From an uncultured Clostridia bacterium (GTDB lineage Bacteria > Bacillota > Clostridia > Peptostreptococcales > Acidaminobacteraceae), in NCBI GenBank assembly GCA_927417275.1, contig CAKMJV010000053.1, positions 1-50,216 on the forward strand: a stretch of 50,216 nt of DNA. The letters are read 5' to 3'. The notes beneath the pieces are model-generated. The model was not told the DNA's origin. It searched no databases and saw only the letters and a list, made by a program, of their open reading frames with translations. Both the position numbers and the translations under genes were made by a program. Below, piece after piece: positions 43,444 through 50,216 of the stretch (its first letter is position 1; each line of letters starts with the position of its first letter).

Positions 43444-44258
43444 TCCTCTGAGGGATCGATGGCGACTGCGATGGGATACCAGTTTAAAAGTGACATCAAA
43501 AGAGATTCAGAATCATAATATCTATTTTTGCCCATGGGTGTACCATCTGCGTAAGTCATCCACCAATTGTTGGGATCATACATCTCAAAATAAATTTTAT
43601 CATCGACTAAGACATACCCTTTAACGATTAAGTAGTGCCCGCTGTCGAAAGTATAGAAGCGTCCAACGCGAAGGGTTTCGTCGGTTGTATAGGGAATGTA
43701 ATTCATCGAATTGTTGATGAGGGCGATTTTACCAGAATCTATAATGCTTCTAAGTGTAAATGCGTCCTTTATTTCGACGAGGTCATATGCTATGCCATAA
43801 AGTTCAAGGCTATTATTAATATCCTCTGAATACCACCATCCCCCTTGGGGCCTAAATGCTGCACGGGCGTCTTCTGGTTGAATCGGGAAGTCTTGATCTG
43901 TCCACATGCCAGCCATAGCGATACTGGTTGGACCACAATTGTTATCTGAATGCTGTCCAGTGTTACCCTGATCAAGATACCAGTCGTATGTGCGGTCGTT
44001 ACTCACATAATCTATGAGTGTTTTACCTAATCCCCATTCTTCTAAGTTTGATTTTAGAAGTTCTTCATAAGAGCGTTCTACGATTTCTGTGGTGATTTCT
44101 GTGGTGATTTCGGTGGTTATAACTTCTGTTGTTGGCGCGCTTGTTTCCACTTGCGTTTCTGCTGGCAGTTCATTTTCAGTGGTACAACTGGTTAATAGGA
44201 GTGCTATAAGTGCGATAAGTATATAGTTTTTTAGATAAATAGGCTTCATGTGCATCAT
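43440..44258 (-). CDS. C39-like cysteine peptidase lipoprotein
   Basis: A 272-residue protein with a lipoprotein signal (LLTSC, Cys25), a Thr/Glu-rich spacer with ITTE repeats (about 43-60) and a papain-like C39 domain. The catalytic Cys108 lies in NNCGPTS, His in DSGHYLIV and Asp/Asn in MYDPNN. It is probably anchored outside the membrane. The target is unknown; stand-alone C39_2 proteins are often cell-surface peptidases. The ATG follows TGAGGTT. Confidence 0.82.
   Translation of the reverse strand: MMHMKPIYLKNYILIALIALLLTSCTTENELPAETQVETSAPTTEVITTEITTEITTEIVERSYEELLKSNLEEWGLGKTLIDYVSNDRTYDWYLDQGNTGQHSDNNCGPTSIAMAGMWTDQDFPIQPEDARAAFRPQGGWWYSEDINNSLELYGIAYDLVEIKDAFTLRSIIDSGKIALINNSMNYIPYTTDETLRVGRFYTFDSGHYLIVKGYVLVDDKIYFEMYDPNNWWMTYADGTPMGKNRYYDSESLLMSLLNWYPIAVAIDPSED
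44082..44117. repeat. Three 12-bp tandem repeats coding the ITTE stretch
   Basis: GATTTCTGTGGT occurs twice and once more with a single change (GATTTCGGTGGT), in frame in the spacer of the C39-like lipoprotein. The copy number may vary by slippage. Confidence 0.85.
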
Positions 44259-44363
44259 TTTAACCTCATTTCCATAAAATAGAATTGAACATTAATAATT
44301 CTTTAACCAAATACTAATGATTAACTTTCATAATAAGATTAACATAGTTTTAGAGGAGATACC

Positions 44364-45317
44364 ATGATGAAAAGAATAATTTTAGGCGTAATCGTTTTAA
44401 TCAGTATTTTAAGCATAAGTGGTTGTACCATTTGGACGCGTTCAGATAATAAGTCGACTTTTTTTGATGGGACACTTAGTGAATCCATAACATTTGAAGA
44501 AAATCTATCCGCTTATGATCGTATTCAGTTAAGTGTTGATTTAAGTGTTTCAAGTGTAAAGGTTGAGTCAACAAAAGGTGACACGCTCATTTATGAACAA
44601 AAGGCAAATAGAAAAGAGTTGTTATCCGAATTAAAGACAAATAAAAATGGTAAAACACTTGAATTACATTTTAAAAATGATCAAAGACTAAAAATAACCA
44701 CTGGCACACAAAACAGTGAAGTGGTCATACGTATTCCGGAAGGGATGGAAGTGATTTATCTAGGAAACGTCGGCGTTGGCGATACAAAACTTGCGCTTGA
44801 TGATTTAAGTTTCGTGGACGTAGATGTAAAGATTAATGTAGGTGAAATCGTCATTACTTCAAATGAGGATCAAAAATCTTTAGATGAAATCGCATTAAGC
44901 ACCGATGTGGGTGAAATCAAACTGGATTTGAAGGGTGATTATGAAGCGTTAAATGAAGTACGTGCAAAAACGAATACAGGAAGCGTGAAACTATCATTTG
45001 ACGGAAGGTATTTTGAATCTCTGTCAGTGAATGGACAATCCGATGTGGGAGAAGTGCATGTTGATTTTGCTGGAACCTATGATGACGCAGTTGATTGTAA
45101 AGTGAATTCAAGTGTTGGCGATGTTGTCGTTCGGTTGCCAAAATCACATGAGATTGTGATAGACGCAAAAACCACCGAGTTTACTTCAAACCTTGAAATA
45201 AAAGACATGCAATACTCCAAAAACAAAGACCGTTACACCATAACTGGTGAAGAATCAAAAATTACAGTGGATTTATCTGTAACGATTGGGGATGCAATCG
45301 TAGAATATTCCAATTAA
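44364..45317 (+). CDS. DUF4097-type beta-repeat lipoprotein
   Basis: The 317-residue protein has a lipoprotein signal with ISGC (Cys21) and a long run of beta strands with repeating hydrophobic patterns (VDVKINVGEIVITS, DVGEIKLDLKG, NTGSVKLSFDG, DVGEVHVDFAG, SVGDVVVRLP). This is the adhesin-like beta-helix known as DUF4097. The repeat core D/N-V/T-G-E/S-V/I occurs about five times. It is probably surface anchored and the function is unknown. Either of two adjacent ATG codons could start; GAGGAG is upstream. Confidence 0.85.
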   Translation: MMKRIILGVIVLISILSISGCTIWTRSDNKSTFFDGTLSESITFEENLSAYDRIQLSVDLSVSSVKVESTKGDTLIYEQKANRKELLSELKTNKNGKTLELHFKNDQRLKITTGTQNSEVVIRIPEGMEVIYLGNVGVGDTKLALDDLSFVDVDVKINVGEIVITSNEDQKSLDEIALSTDVGEIKLDLKGDYEALNEVRAKTNTGSVKLSFDGRYFESLSVNGQSDVGEVHVDFAGTYDDAVDCKVNSSVGDVVVRLPKSHEIVIDAKTTEFTSNLEIKDMQYSKNKDRYTITGEESKITVDLSVTIGDAIVEYSN

Positions 45318-45380
45318 AGGGCTTGCATTTCTTTCAAAATGGATTAAAATTAGAGTGAGCAATTTGAAAGGAGTAAAGTG

Positions 45381-45536
45381 ATGTCTAATAAAAATATGGA
45401 AATGATGAAGAAGCTTCTTGAGAAGAAAAAAGAAGAACAACAACCCACAAGAAATTTCAAACCTGAACGAGGCAAAAATGTGAGTTCTACACCAAAGAAA
45501 AATCAAAAGCCTGGTGGCGCTAACAATAAAGTATAA
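45381..45536 (+). CDS. Small basic Lys/Gln-rich protein of 51 residues
   Basis: An open frame beginning MSNKNMEMMKKLLEKKKEEQ and ending in NQKPGGANNKV has a good ribosome site (AAAGGAG, 8 bases upstream) and lies 63 bp after the lipoprotein gene. The first half is a likely charged helix, the second is disordered and rich in Pro, Lys and Asn. No family is recognised. A bidirectional terminator follows 8 bp after the stop, which supports a real short transcript. Confidence 0.65.
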   Translation: MSNKNMEMMKKLLEKKKEEQQPTRNFKPERGKNVSSTPKKNQKPGGANNKV

Positions 45537-45544
45537 TTGCCTCA

Positions 45545-45593
45545 AAAAAACGAGAGTCGTCTGTATGAATAATCATCAGACGCTCTCGTTTTC
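45545..45593. terminator. Bidirectional terminator
   Basis: AAACGAGAG-T-CGTCTG and CAGACGCTCTCGTTT pair with one bulged base around TATGAATAATCAT, with A and T runs on the two sides. It separates the small basic gene from the converging M42 peptidase gene. Confidence 0.9.
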
Positions 45594-45600
45594 TATAGGG

Positions 45601-46665
45601 TTACTCTATAAGCAGTTTATCAGAATCAAAATTTCTTATAACTTCTACGGCAAGTTTAATGGCTTCTTCCACATCAGATAATGCGCTATAGTTATAATGT
45701 GTGTGTACATAACGAGAAGGCATACCTAGAACGAGAACGGGAACCGCTTTACCTTGCATATGAATACGTCCTGCGTTGGTACTGCCTTTTCTGCGAACAG
45801 CGGATTGCGTCGCAATTTTTTCCTGTTCAGCGATCGATTTAGCAAACGATATGAGTCGGCTATGACTGACATAACTAGCGTCTAAATGTCTGATTTGCAC
45901 ACCTTTTTTTAATACACATTGCGCTGAAAAACCATCGAAATATAAATCATCTGCAGGAGAGCCTTCAAAAACGATCGCATAATCGGGTTTAACCATTTGA
46001 CTGGTTACATAGGCGCCTCTTGTACCCACTTCTTCTTGGGTAGCAAGTGCGCCGACTACGTCAAAATTAAGATTTTTGATGGCATTTAGTTGCATTAAAG
46101 TTTCTATAACTGCAGCGCAGCCGAGGCGATTATCAAAAGCTTTACCAAAGAGTATGTTGTTTTGGGTGTTATGGTGAAACTGTACGTCTGGTGCTATGGG
46201 GTCACCAACTTGAATACCAAAATTTTCTATTACTTCCTCACGGCTTGTAACGCCTACATCTATTAACAAAGTTTCTATTTCAATGGGTGTGTTTTTTTCT
46301 TTTTCACTCATAAAATGAGGTGGTTTTGAAGCAACGATGCCTTTAATTTTTTCACCCAAATGGGTTTTTATTAAAACGGTATGCGCAGGTACATTTGTAG
46401 GGACCCAACCACCTAGAGGTGCGATGGCTATTAAACCATTGGCATGTATACTTTGAACCATAAATCCAACTTCGTCAAGATGGGCATCAAGCATGATAAC
46501 GGGACGATTTCCCGTGTTACTTTTTAAATGCACATAGACGTTATTCATTAAATCCACTTTGACATTAAAGTCTTTGGCGTAAGATTTAACGACGGATACA
46601 ACCTCTTCTTCAAACCCTGATGGACCAAAGGCGTTACTAAGCGTTTCAATCATTTTTAACAACAT
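45601..46665 (-). CDS. M42-family metallo-aminopeptidase
   Basis: A 354-residue cytoplasmic peptidase of the glutamyl aminopeptidase/tetrahedral TET family. Metal ligands are seen in DAHLDEVGF, KAFDNRLGC and TQEEVGTRGA, and the late HTHYNYS segment fits the family. These enzymes trim peptides in amino-acid-fermenting Clostridia, consistent with the oxoacid pathway elsewhere in the window. The ATG follows TGGAGGTTC. Confidence 0.93.
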   Translation of the reverse strand: MLLKMIETLSNAFGPSGFEEEVVSVVKSYAKDFNVKVDLMNNVYVHLKSNTGNRPVIMLDAHLDEVGFMVQSIHANGLIAIAPLGGWVPTNVPAHTVLIKTHLGEKIKGIVASKPPHFMSEKEKNTPIEIETLLIDVGVTSREEVIENFGIQVGDPIAPDVQFHHNTQNNILFGKAFDNRLGCAAVIETLMQLNAIKNLNFDVVGALATQEEVGTRGAYVTSQMVKPDYAIVFEGSPADDLYFDGFSAQCVLKKGVQIRHLDASYVSHSRLISFAKSIAEQEKIATQSAVRRKGSTNAGRIHMQGKAVPVLVLGMPSRYVHTHYNYSALSDVEEAIKLAVEVIRNFDSDKLLIE

Positions 46666-46800
46666 TTTGAACCTCCATATTCTATTAAGCTATGCTATAA
46701 TAAATGTATGCAATCGTTTTAATGCTTCGTTCATAGTATAGCATGTGCACTCAAAAGAAAATAATTAAATTTCGAACTTCGAAGTATAGGAGGCGGTTAA

Positions 46801-47361
46801 ATGTTAAATCAAATCAAACCTTATGCAGGATGTAATAAACTACACTTAGAACGTTTCACCTTAAGACCTTTAGACCTTAGTGATGATGTAGCGATTTACG
46901 CACTCCGTTCACATCCCGATATTTTTAAGTATGTAGATATTAAACCGTACGAGGATGTGCCACGCGCACAACGATTTATACGCGCTGTTAAAAAAGATAT
47001 AGAAGAAGAGGAAGCCTATTTCTGGGGGATCGCACTGAAGGATAACGATTATATTATAGGTACGGTCTGCATTTGGAATTTCAATGATGACTATTCAAAA
47101 GCTGAATTGGGATATGAACTGCATCCGGATTATCATGGAAAAGGCTATATGCGCGAAGCTGTGGACGCAATTCTAAACCACATGTGTACGCAAACAAGCG
47201 TACAAGTTATCGAAGCAATCACGCATAGGGACAACATACCGTCTCTCAAGTTACTTGATTATTTTGGGTTTGAAAATTTAGGGGTTGCAGATGATGTTCG
47301 CGGAGATCTAGAAGAGGGGCCGGATATGTTGCTATACGAGTGGGTTATTAAACGCACTTAA
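46801..47361 (+). CDS. GNAT N-acetyltransferase, RimJ/RimL type
   Basis: The 186-residue protein carries RLRPL-like openings (LERFTLRPLDLSD) and the acetyl-CoA loop ELGYELHPDYHGKGYMREAV, with NIPSLKLLDYFGFE near the end. It probably acetylates a protein N-terminus or small amine; the target is not predictable. Its start follows AGGAGG. It is divergent from the M42 gene, with a 135-bp gap, and 14 bp before the DUF3810 gene. Confidence 0.9.
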   Translation: MLNQIKPYAGCNKLHLERFTLRPLDLSDDVAIYALRSHPDIFKYVDIKPYEDVPRAQRFIRAVKKDIEEEEAYFWGIALKDNDYIIGTVCIWNFNDDYSKAELGYELHPDYHGKGYMREAVDAILNHMCTQTSVQVIEAITHRDNIPSLKLLDYFGFENLGVADDVRGDLEEGPDMLLYEWVIKRT

Positions 47362-47375
47362 AGTGAGGTTTTTTC

Positions 47376-48488
47376 ATGGAAAAAAGTAAATCGACTAAAA
47401 AAACAAGACTTATAAATCCGATTGTTAAAGAAATGCTTCCATTTATATTCGCATTAATCGTATATCAACTTTCTATAACGATTGCTTACAACCAATCCCT
47501 TTATGAAAGTGTTTATGCCACGGGCATAAATAAGTGGTTGGTGGAACTCATTAGCATTTTAACGGGTATGGTTCGAATTTCTGTGGGTGAGTTGGTACTT
47601 TATGCACACGTAATCCTTGTGCCTGTTTTGTCAATTTTACTTTTGATTAAGTTGTTTCGAGGTGGCTTCTTTAAAATGCTATTAAAAATGGCACAATATT
47701 TGTGTGTGCTGTATATACTTTTTATGGTATTGTGGGGCTTTAATTATAGTCGACAATCTGTTTCAAATGTCTTGGGGTTTGAGGTAGAAACCTATAGCAA
47801 AGAAGTGTTATATTCGATGACACAAAATCTGATTGAAGACGCGAATCAACTTAGAAATGCCCAAGCAGAAGATGATCGAGGCGTCATGGAACTCGTAGGT
47901 GGTTACAAGCGCGTTTTTTCGCGTGCGCGTTCAGGATATGATGTGATCGGACAATCCGTGAAGAGTCTAAATGGCTATTATGCGAGACCCAAACCGATAC
48001 TTGCTTCTGACCCGATGCTTTATACGGGCATAACGGGGGTTTATTTTCCGTTTACTGGCGAGGCAAATGTGAACATTGCCATTCCTGATTTGTTGTTGCC
48101 TGCAACCACATTACATGAAATGGCGCATCAACGTGGTATCGCACCAGAAGATGAAGCAAATTTTTTGGCATTTGTGGTGGGAAGACTTCATCCTGATATT
48201 GATTTCCAGTATTCGAGTACGGTACTTGCATTGATTCATGCGATGAATGCTTTGCACGCTCAAGATCCTGAGTTGGCGATGGCTCTAAGGGCTACTTATT
48301 CTGAAGCGATCAATCGAGATTTAGCAGCATACGGACAGTTTTGGAAAGCGTATGAAGGTAAAACCAATGAAGTGGCTGATCGCGTAAATGACACTTATCT
48401 TAAAAGCAATCGGCAAGAAGAGGGCATTAGGAGTTATGGCAAAATGGTGGATCTGCTATTGGGTTATTATGCCAATGGCGGATTTTAA
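47376..48488 (+). CDS. DUF3810 membrane protein with HExxH metallopeptidase motif
   Basis: The 370-residue protein has about three membrane helices in its first 125 residues, then a soluble external part with HEMAHQRG (His247, Glu248, His251) followed by PEDEANFLAF, the zinc-site pattern of DUF3810. This suggests a zinc-dependent peptidase at the outer membrane face, though activity has not been shown for the family to my knowledge. It lies between an acetyltransferase and an MFS gene, all co-directional. Confidence 0.87.
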   Translation: MEKSKSTKKTRLINPIVKEMLPFIFALIVYQLSITIAYNQSLYESVYATGINKWLVELISILTGMVRISVGELVLYAHVILVPVLSILLLIKLFRGGFFKMLLKMAQYLCVLYILFMVLWGFNYSRQSVSNVLGFEVETYSKEVLYSMTQNLIEDANQLRNAQAEDDRGVMELVGGYKRVFSRARSGYDVIGQSVKSLNGYYARPKPILASDPMLYTGITGVYFPFTGEANVNIAIPDLLLPATTLHEMAHQRGIAPEDEANFLAFVVGRLHPDIDFQYSSTVLALIHAMNALHAQDPELAMALRATYSEAINRDLAAYGQFWKAYEGKTNEVADRVNDTYLKSNRQEEGIRSYGKMVDLLLGYYANGGF

Positions 48489-48522
48489 TCATGCGCATTG
48501 AAATGAACATAGGAGGCAGTTA

Positions 48523-49704
48523 ATGGTTACAATGGTTTTACTTATGATTATTTATTTAGCATTTATTAGTTTGGGGTTACCAGATGCACTTTTAGGGGTA
48601 ACATGGCCTTTGATTAGAACTGAATGGCAAATGAGTTTGGATGCAGCAGGATTGATCTCCATCGTCGTAACTGTGGGCACGATAATAAGTAGTTTGTTAA
48701 GTGGCAAGCTCATCAAACGTTTTGGTGAGGGGAAGATCACTTTTTTTAGTGGATTAATGACAGGTGTTGCACTGCTTGGTTACGCCATAGCGCCGTCTTA
48801 TATTTGGTTTGTTATGCTCGCACTGCCTTTGGGATTTGGTGCAGGGTCTGTGGATACTGCTCTTAATCATTATGTTGCCTTACATTTTAAGGCGCATCAT
48901 ATGAATTGGTTACATTCTTTCTGGGGTGTTGGGGCTACTGCTGGACCCGTGCTTATGGCCATGATTTTGACTCGAACAGGGTCTTGGCGAACGGGATATC
49001 AAACGGTTGCTTTTATCCAACTTGCCCTTGCTGCAATATTGTTTATAAGTTTGCCGCTTTGGAAAAAACACGATGCTTTGACACAAGAAAAAGAAACAAC
49101 AACTGCAAGTGCAAGTGCAAGTGCGCCATCTATAAAGACACATGCATTAAAGATAAAGGGTGTGCCCTATGCGTTGCTGGTGTTTTTGTTTTACTGTGCA
49201 GCAGAATATGCCATGGGGCTTTGGGGAAGCAGTTACTTGGTCCAAACGAAAGGCGTGTCTTTGGAAACAGCAGCACGTTGGGTTGCTTTTTATTATGCAG
49301 GGATAACCGTAGGAAGGGTACTATCGGGATTTATATCCTTTAAGTTGTCTAATACGTTAATGATTACATTGGGCCTACTAATCGCATTACTTGGTGGTGG
49401 ACTCCTGTTTATAGAAAGTAGTGCGATGTTTACCATGATTGCATTTGTGTTAATCGGACTGGGTTTTGCGCCCGTGTTTCCTTCTATGACGCACGAAACA
49501 CCTCGTCGATTTGGTAAAGAACAAACCCAACACATTATCGGTTATCAAATGGCTTCCGCCTATATCGGGATCGCTGTGTTTCCGCCATTGTTAGGATTTG
49601 TAATCGAAAAAACGAGCATGGCTGTGTTTCCCGTGTTTATCGTATCGTGCATACTGATCCAACTTATATTAACCATGCGATTAAATAAAGTAACTCAAAT
49701 ATAG
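48523..49704 (+). CDS. MFS transporter
   Basis: The 393-residue protein has twelve predicted helices in two halves. The cytoplasmic loop between the halves is short and marked by an unusual TTTASASASAPS run, coded by repeated GCAAGT units (about 49105-49128). The motif GxLxxRxG-like LSGKLIKRFGEGK is in the first cytoplasmic loop. It resembles the FucP/YfkF-type sugar or drug exporters; the substrate is not determinable. The start follows TAGGAGG. Confidence 0.9.
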   Translation: MVTMVLLMIIYLAFISLGLPDALLGVTWPLIRTEWQMSLDAAGLISIVVTVGTIISSLLSGKLIKRFGEGKITFFSGLMTGVALLGYAIAPSYIWFVMLALPLGFGAGSVDTALNHYVALHFKAHHMNWLHSFWGVGATAGPVLMAMILTRTGSWRTGYQTVAFIQLALAAILFISLPLWKKHDALTQEKETTTASASASAPSIKTHALKIKGVPYALLVFLFYCAAEYAMGLWGSSYLVQTKGVSLETAARWVAFYYAGITVGRVLSGFISFKLSNTLMITLGLLIALLGGGLLFIESSAMFTMIAFVLIGLGFAPVFPSMTHETPRRFGKEQTQHIIGYQMASAYIGIAVFPPLLGFVIEKTSMAVFPVFIVSCILIQLILTMRLNKVTQI

Positions 49705-49714
49705 CAATCCTAAG

Positions 49715-49763
49715 AAAAAGCATCATTTAATAGTGAAATTGACTATTAAATGATGCTTTCTTT
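49715..49763. terminator. Bidirectional terminator between MFS and Old Yellow Enzyme genes
   Basis: AAAGCATCATTTAATAGT and its exact complement form an 18-bp stem around GAAATTG, flanked by A and T runs for both directions. Confidence 0.93.
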
Positions 49764-49765
49764 AA

Positions 49766-50216
49766 TTATTTTAAAGATGTTTTCCAGCGCTCGTATTGTT
49801 TGGGTGCATAGTCGATTTCGTGTCCAAGCACATGTGCCGCCTTTATCGTCCAATAGGGATCGATTAATAACTGTCTACCTAAAAAGACCATTTCGGCACG
49901 CTTGTTTCTTATGATTTCATCTGCCATTTCAGCCGATTTAATACGACCACCCGCCATTACTGGCAACTGTACTACATGGTTGATTTGTTCGGCGAGTTTT
50001 GTTTGATAGCCATCATAAGCAGGCACACGTGTTAATACGACGCCACCTGAACTGACGTTAATGAGGTCAATTTCGTGTGCGATAGCTTTTCGAAGTGCTT
50101 CACCTAGTATTTCTGGAGTGTTTCCGCCTTCTGCATAGTCCTCAGCTGAGATCCTTAAAAAAATCGGTTTTGTAAGGGGCCATACTTCTTTTACCGCTTG
50201 AAGTAGTTCCGTTAAA
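49766..50216 (-). CDS. Old Yellow Enzyme/NADH:flavin oxidoreductase (partial, cut by window edge)
   Basis: The frame is open from the window edge (LTELLQAVKEVWP..., then LRISAEDYAEGG, LINVSSGGVV) through VMAGGRIKSAEMADEIIRNKRAEMVFLGRQLLIDPYW to the stop at 49766. These are the C-terminal barrel strands and FMN phosphate site of OYE/YqjM (NamA)-type ene-reductases. About 150 residues are visible of an expected ~340; the 5' part is outside the window. An internal Met at 50026 is not the true start. Confidence 0.92.
   Translation of the reverse strand, partial: LTELLQAVKEVWPLTKPIFLRISAEDYAEGGNTPEILGEALRKAIAHEIDLINVSSGGVVLTRVPAYDGYQTKLAEQINHVVQLPVMAGGRIKSAEMADEIIRNKRAEMVFLGRQLLIDPYWTIKAAHVLGHEIDYAPKQYERWKTSLK

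Overview
The window looks like the chromosome of a low-GC, Gram-positive-type anaerobe of the class Clostridia that ferments amino acids. The evidence is the CdaA/CdaR/GlmM/GlmS set, a glmS ribozyme, ferredoxin-linked 2-oxoacid oxidoreductase, butyrate kinases with phosphate butyryltransferase, SigL (sigma-54) control with PAS-AAA-Fis activators, strong AGGAGG ribosome sites and frequent GTG/TTG starts. The genus cannot be fixed from the sequence; a Fusibacter-like or Peptostreptococcales relative is only a guess. A tRNA 2-selenouridine synthase indicates selenium use, and a chemoreceptor and c-di-GMP proteins indicate a motile, sensing cell.

Layout. 1-600: three tandem hairpin repeats, tRNA-Phe, a small AroQ-type chorismate mutase. 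0.7-11.2 kb: c-di-AMP synthase and its YbbR partner, a sigma-54 activator, then a sigma-54 promoter with two palindromic upstream sites driving buk-ptb-buk, a P-loop ATPase and a four-subunit oxoacid:ferredoxin oxidoreductase. Together these turn branched-chain (or similar) 2-oxoacids into acyl-CoA, acyl-phosphate and acid with ATP gain. 11.3-15.9 kb: a GDT1-type transporter, glmM, mnmH and a degenerate HD-GYP protein. 16-20.6 kb: a glycerol catabolic operon (glpK, GlpA-like, disulfide-reductase-like, DUF1667). 20.6-22.9 kb: the glmS ribozyme leader and glmS.

22.9-27.5 kb: an AT-rich island. About 0.7 kb of apparently non-coding DNA leads to a LexA-box promoter and four tightly packed genes: a 72-residue unknown, a restriction-endonuclease-like effector, a small winged-helix middle component and an SMC/Rad50-like ATPase. 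The last three match the ABC-three-component / Lamassu type of conflict system. The extra first gene and the SOS-type operator are the most interesting points of the window.

27.6-34.5 kb: a chemoreceptor behind a MerR-type promoter, then a second PAS/sigma-54 activator. Three identical palindromes (TTCTAA-N4-TTAGAA) and a sigma-54 promoter lead into a CitMHS transporter and a split AtuA-type enzyme, probably an undescribed carboxylate pathway. 34.6-37.4 kb: tRNA-Thr, then a minus-strand run of YitT, an ExbB-like channel, two ExbD-like proteins and a small membrane protein. 37.4-41.2 kb: UbiA prenyltransferase, a PAS-GGDEF-HD-GYP protein and a B3/B4 protein. 41.2-43.4 kb: a cobalamin riboswitch with a DUF4430 protein and an ECF S component, then a CmpB-family membrane protein. 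43.4-50.2 kb: a C39-like lipoprotein, a DUF4097 lipoprotein, a 51-residue basic protein, an M42 peptidase, a GNAT acetyltransferase, a DUF3810 membrane metallopeptidase-like protein, an MFS transporter and the 3' part of an Old Yellow Enzyme gene cut by the window edge.

All calls are by reading motifs; no database search was run. Coordinates include stop codons, and starts were moved to the best Shine-Dalgarno-supported codon where the longest frame was clearly too long.
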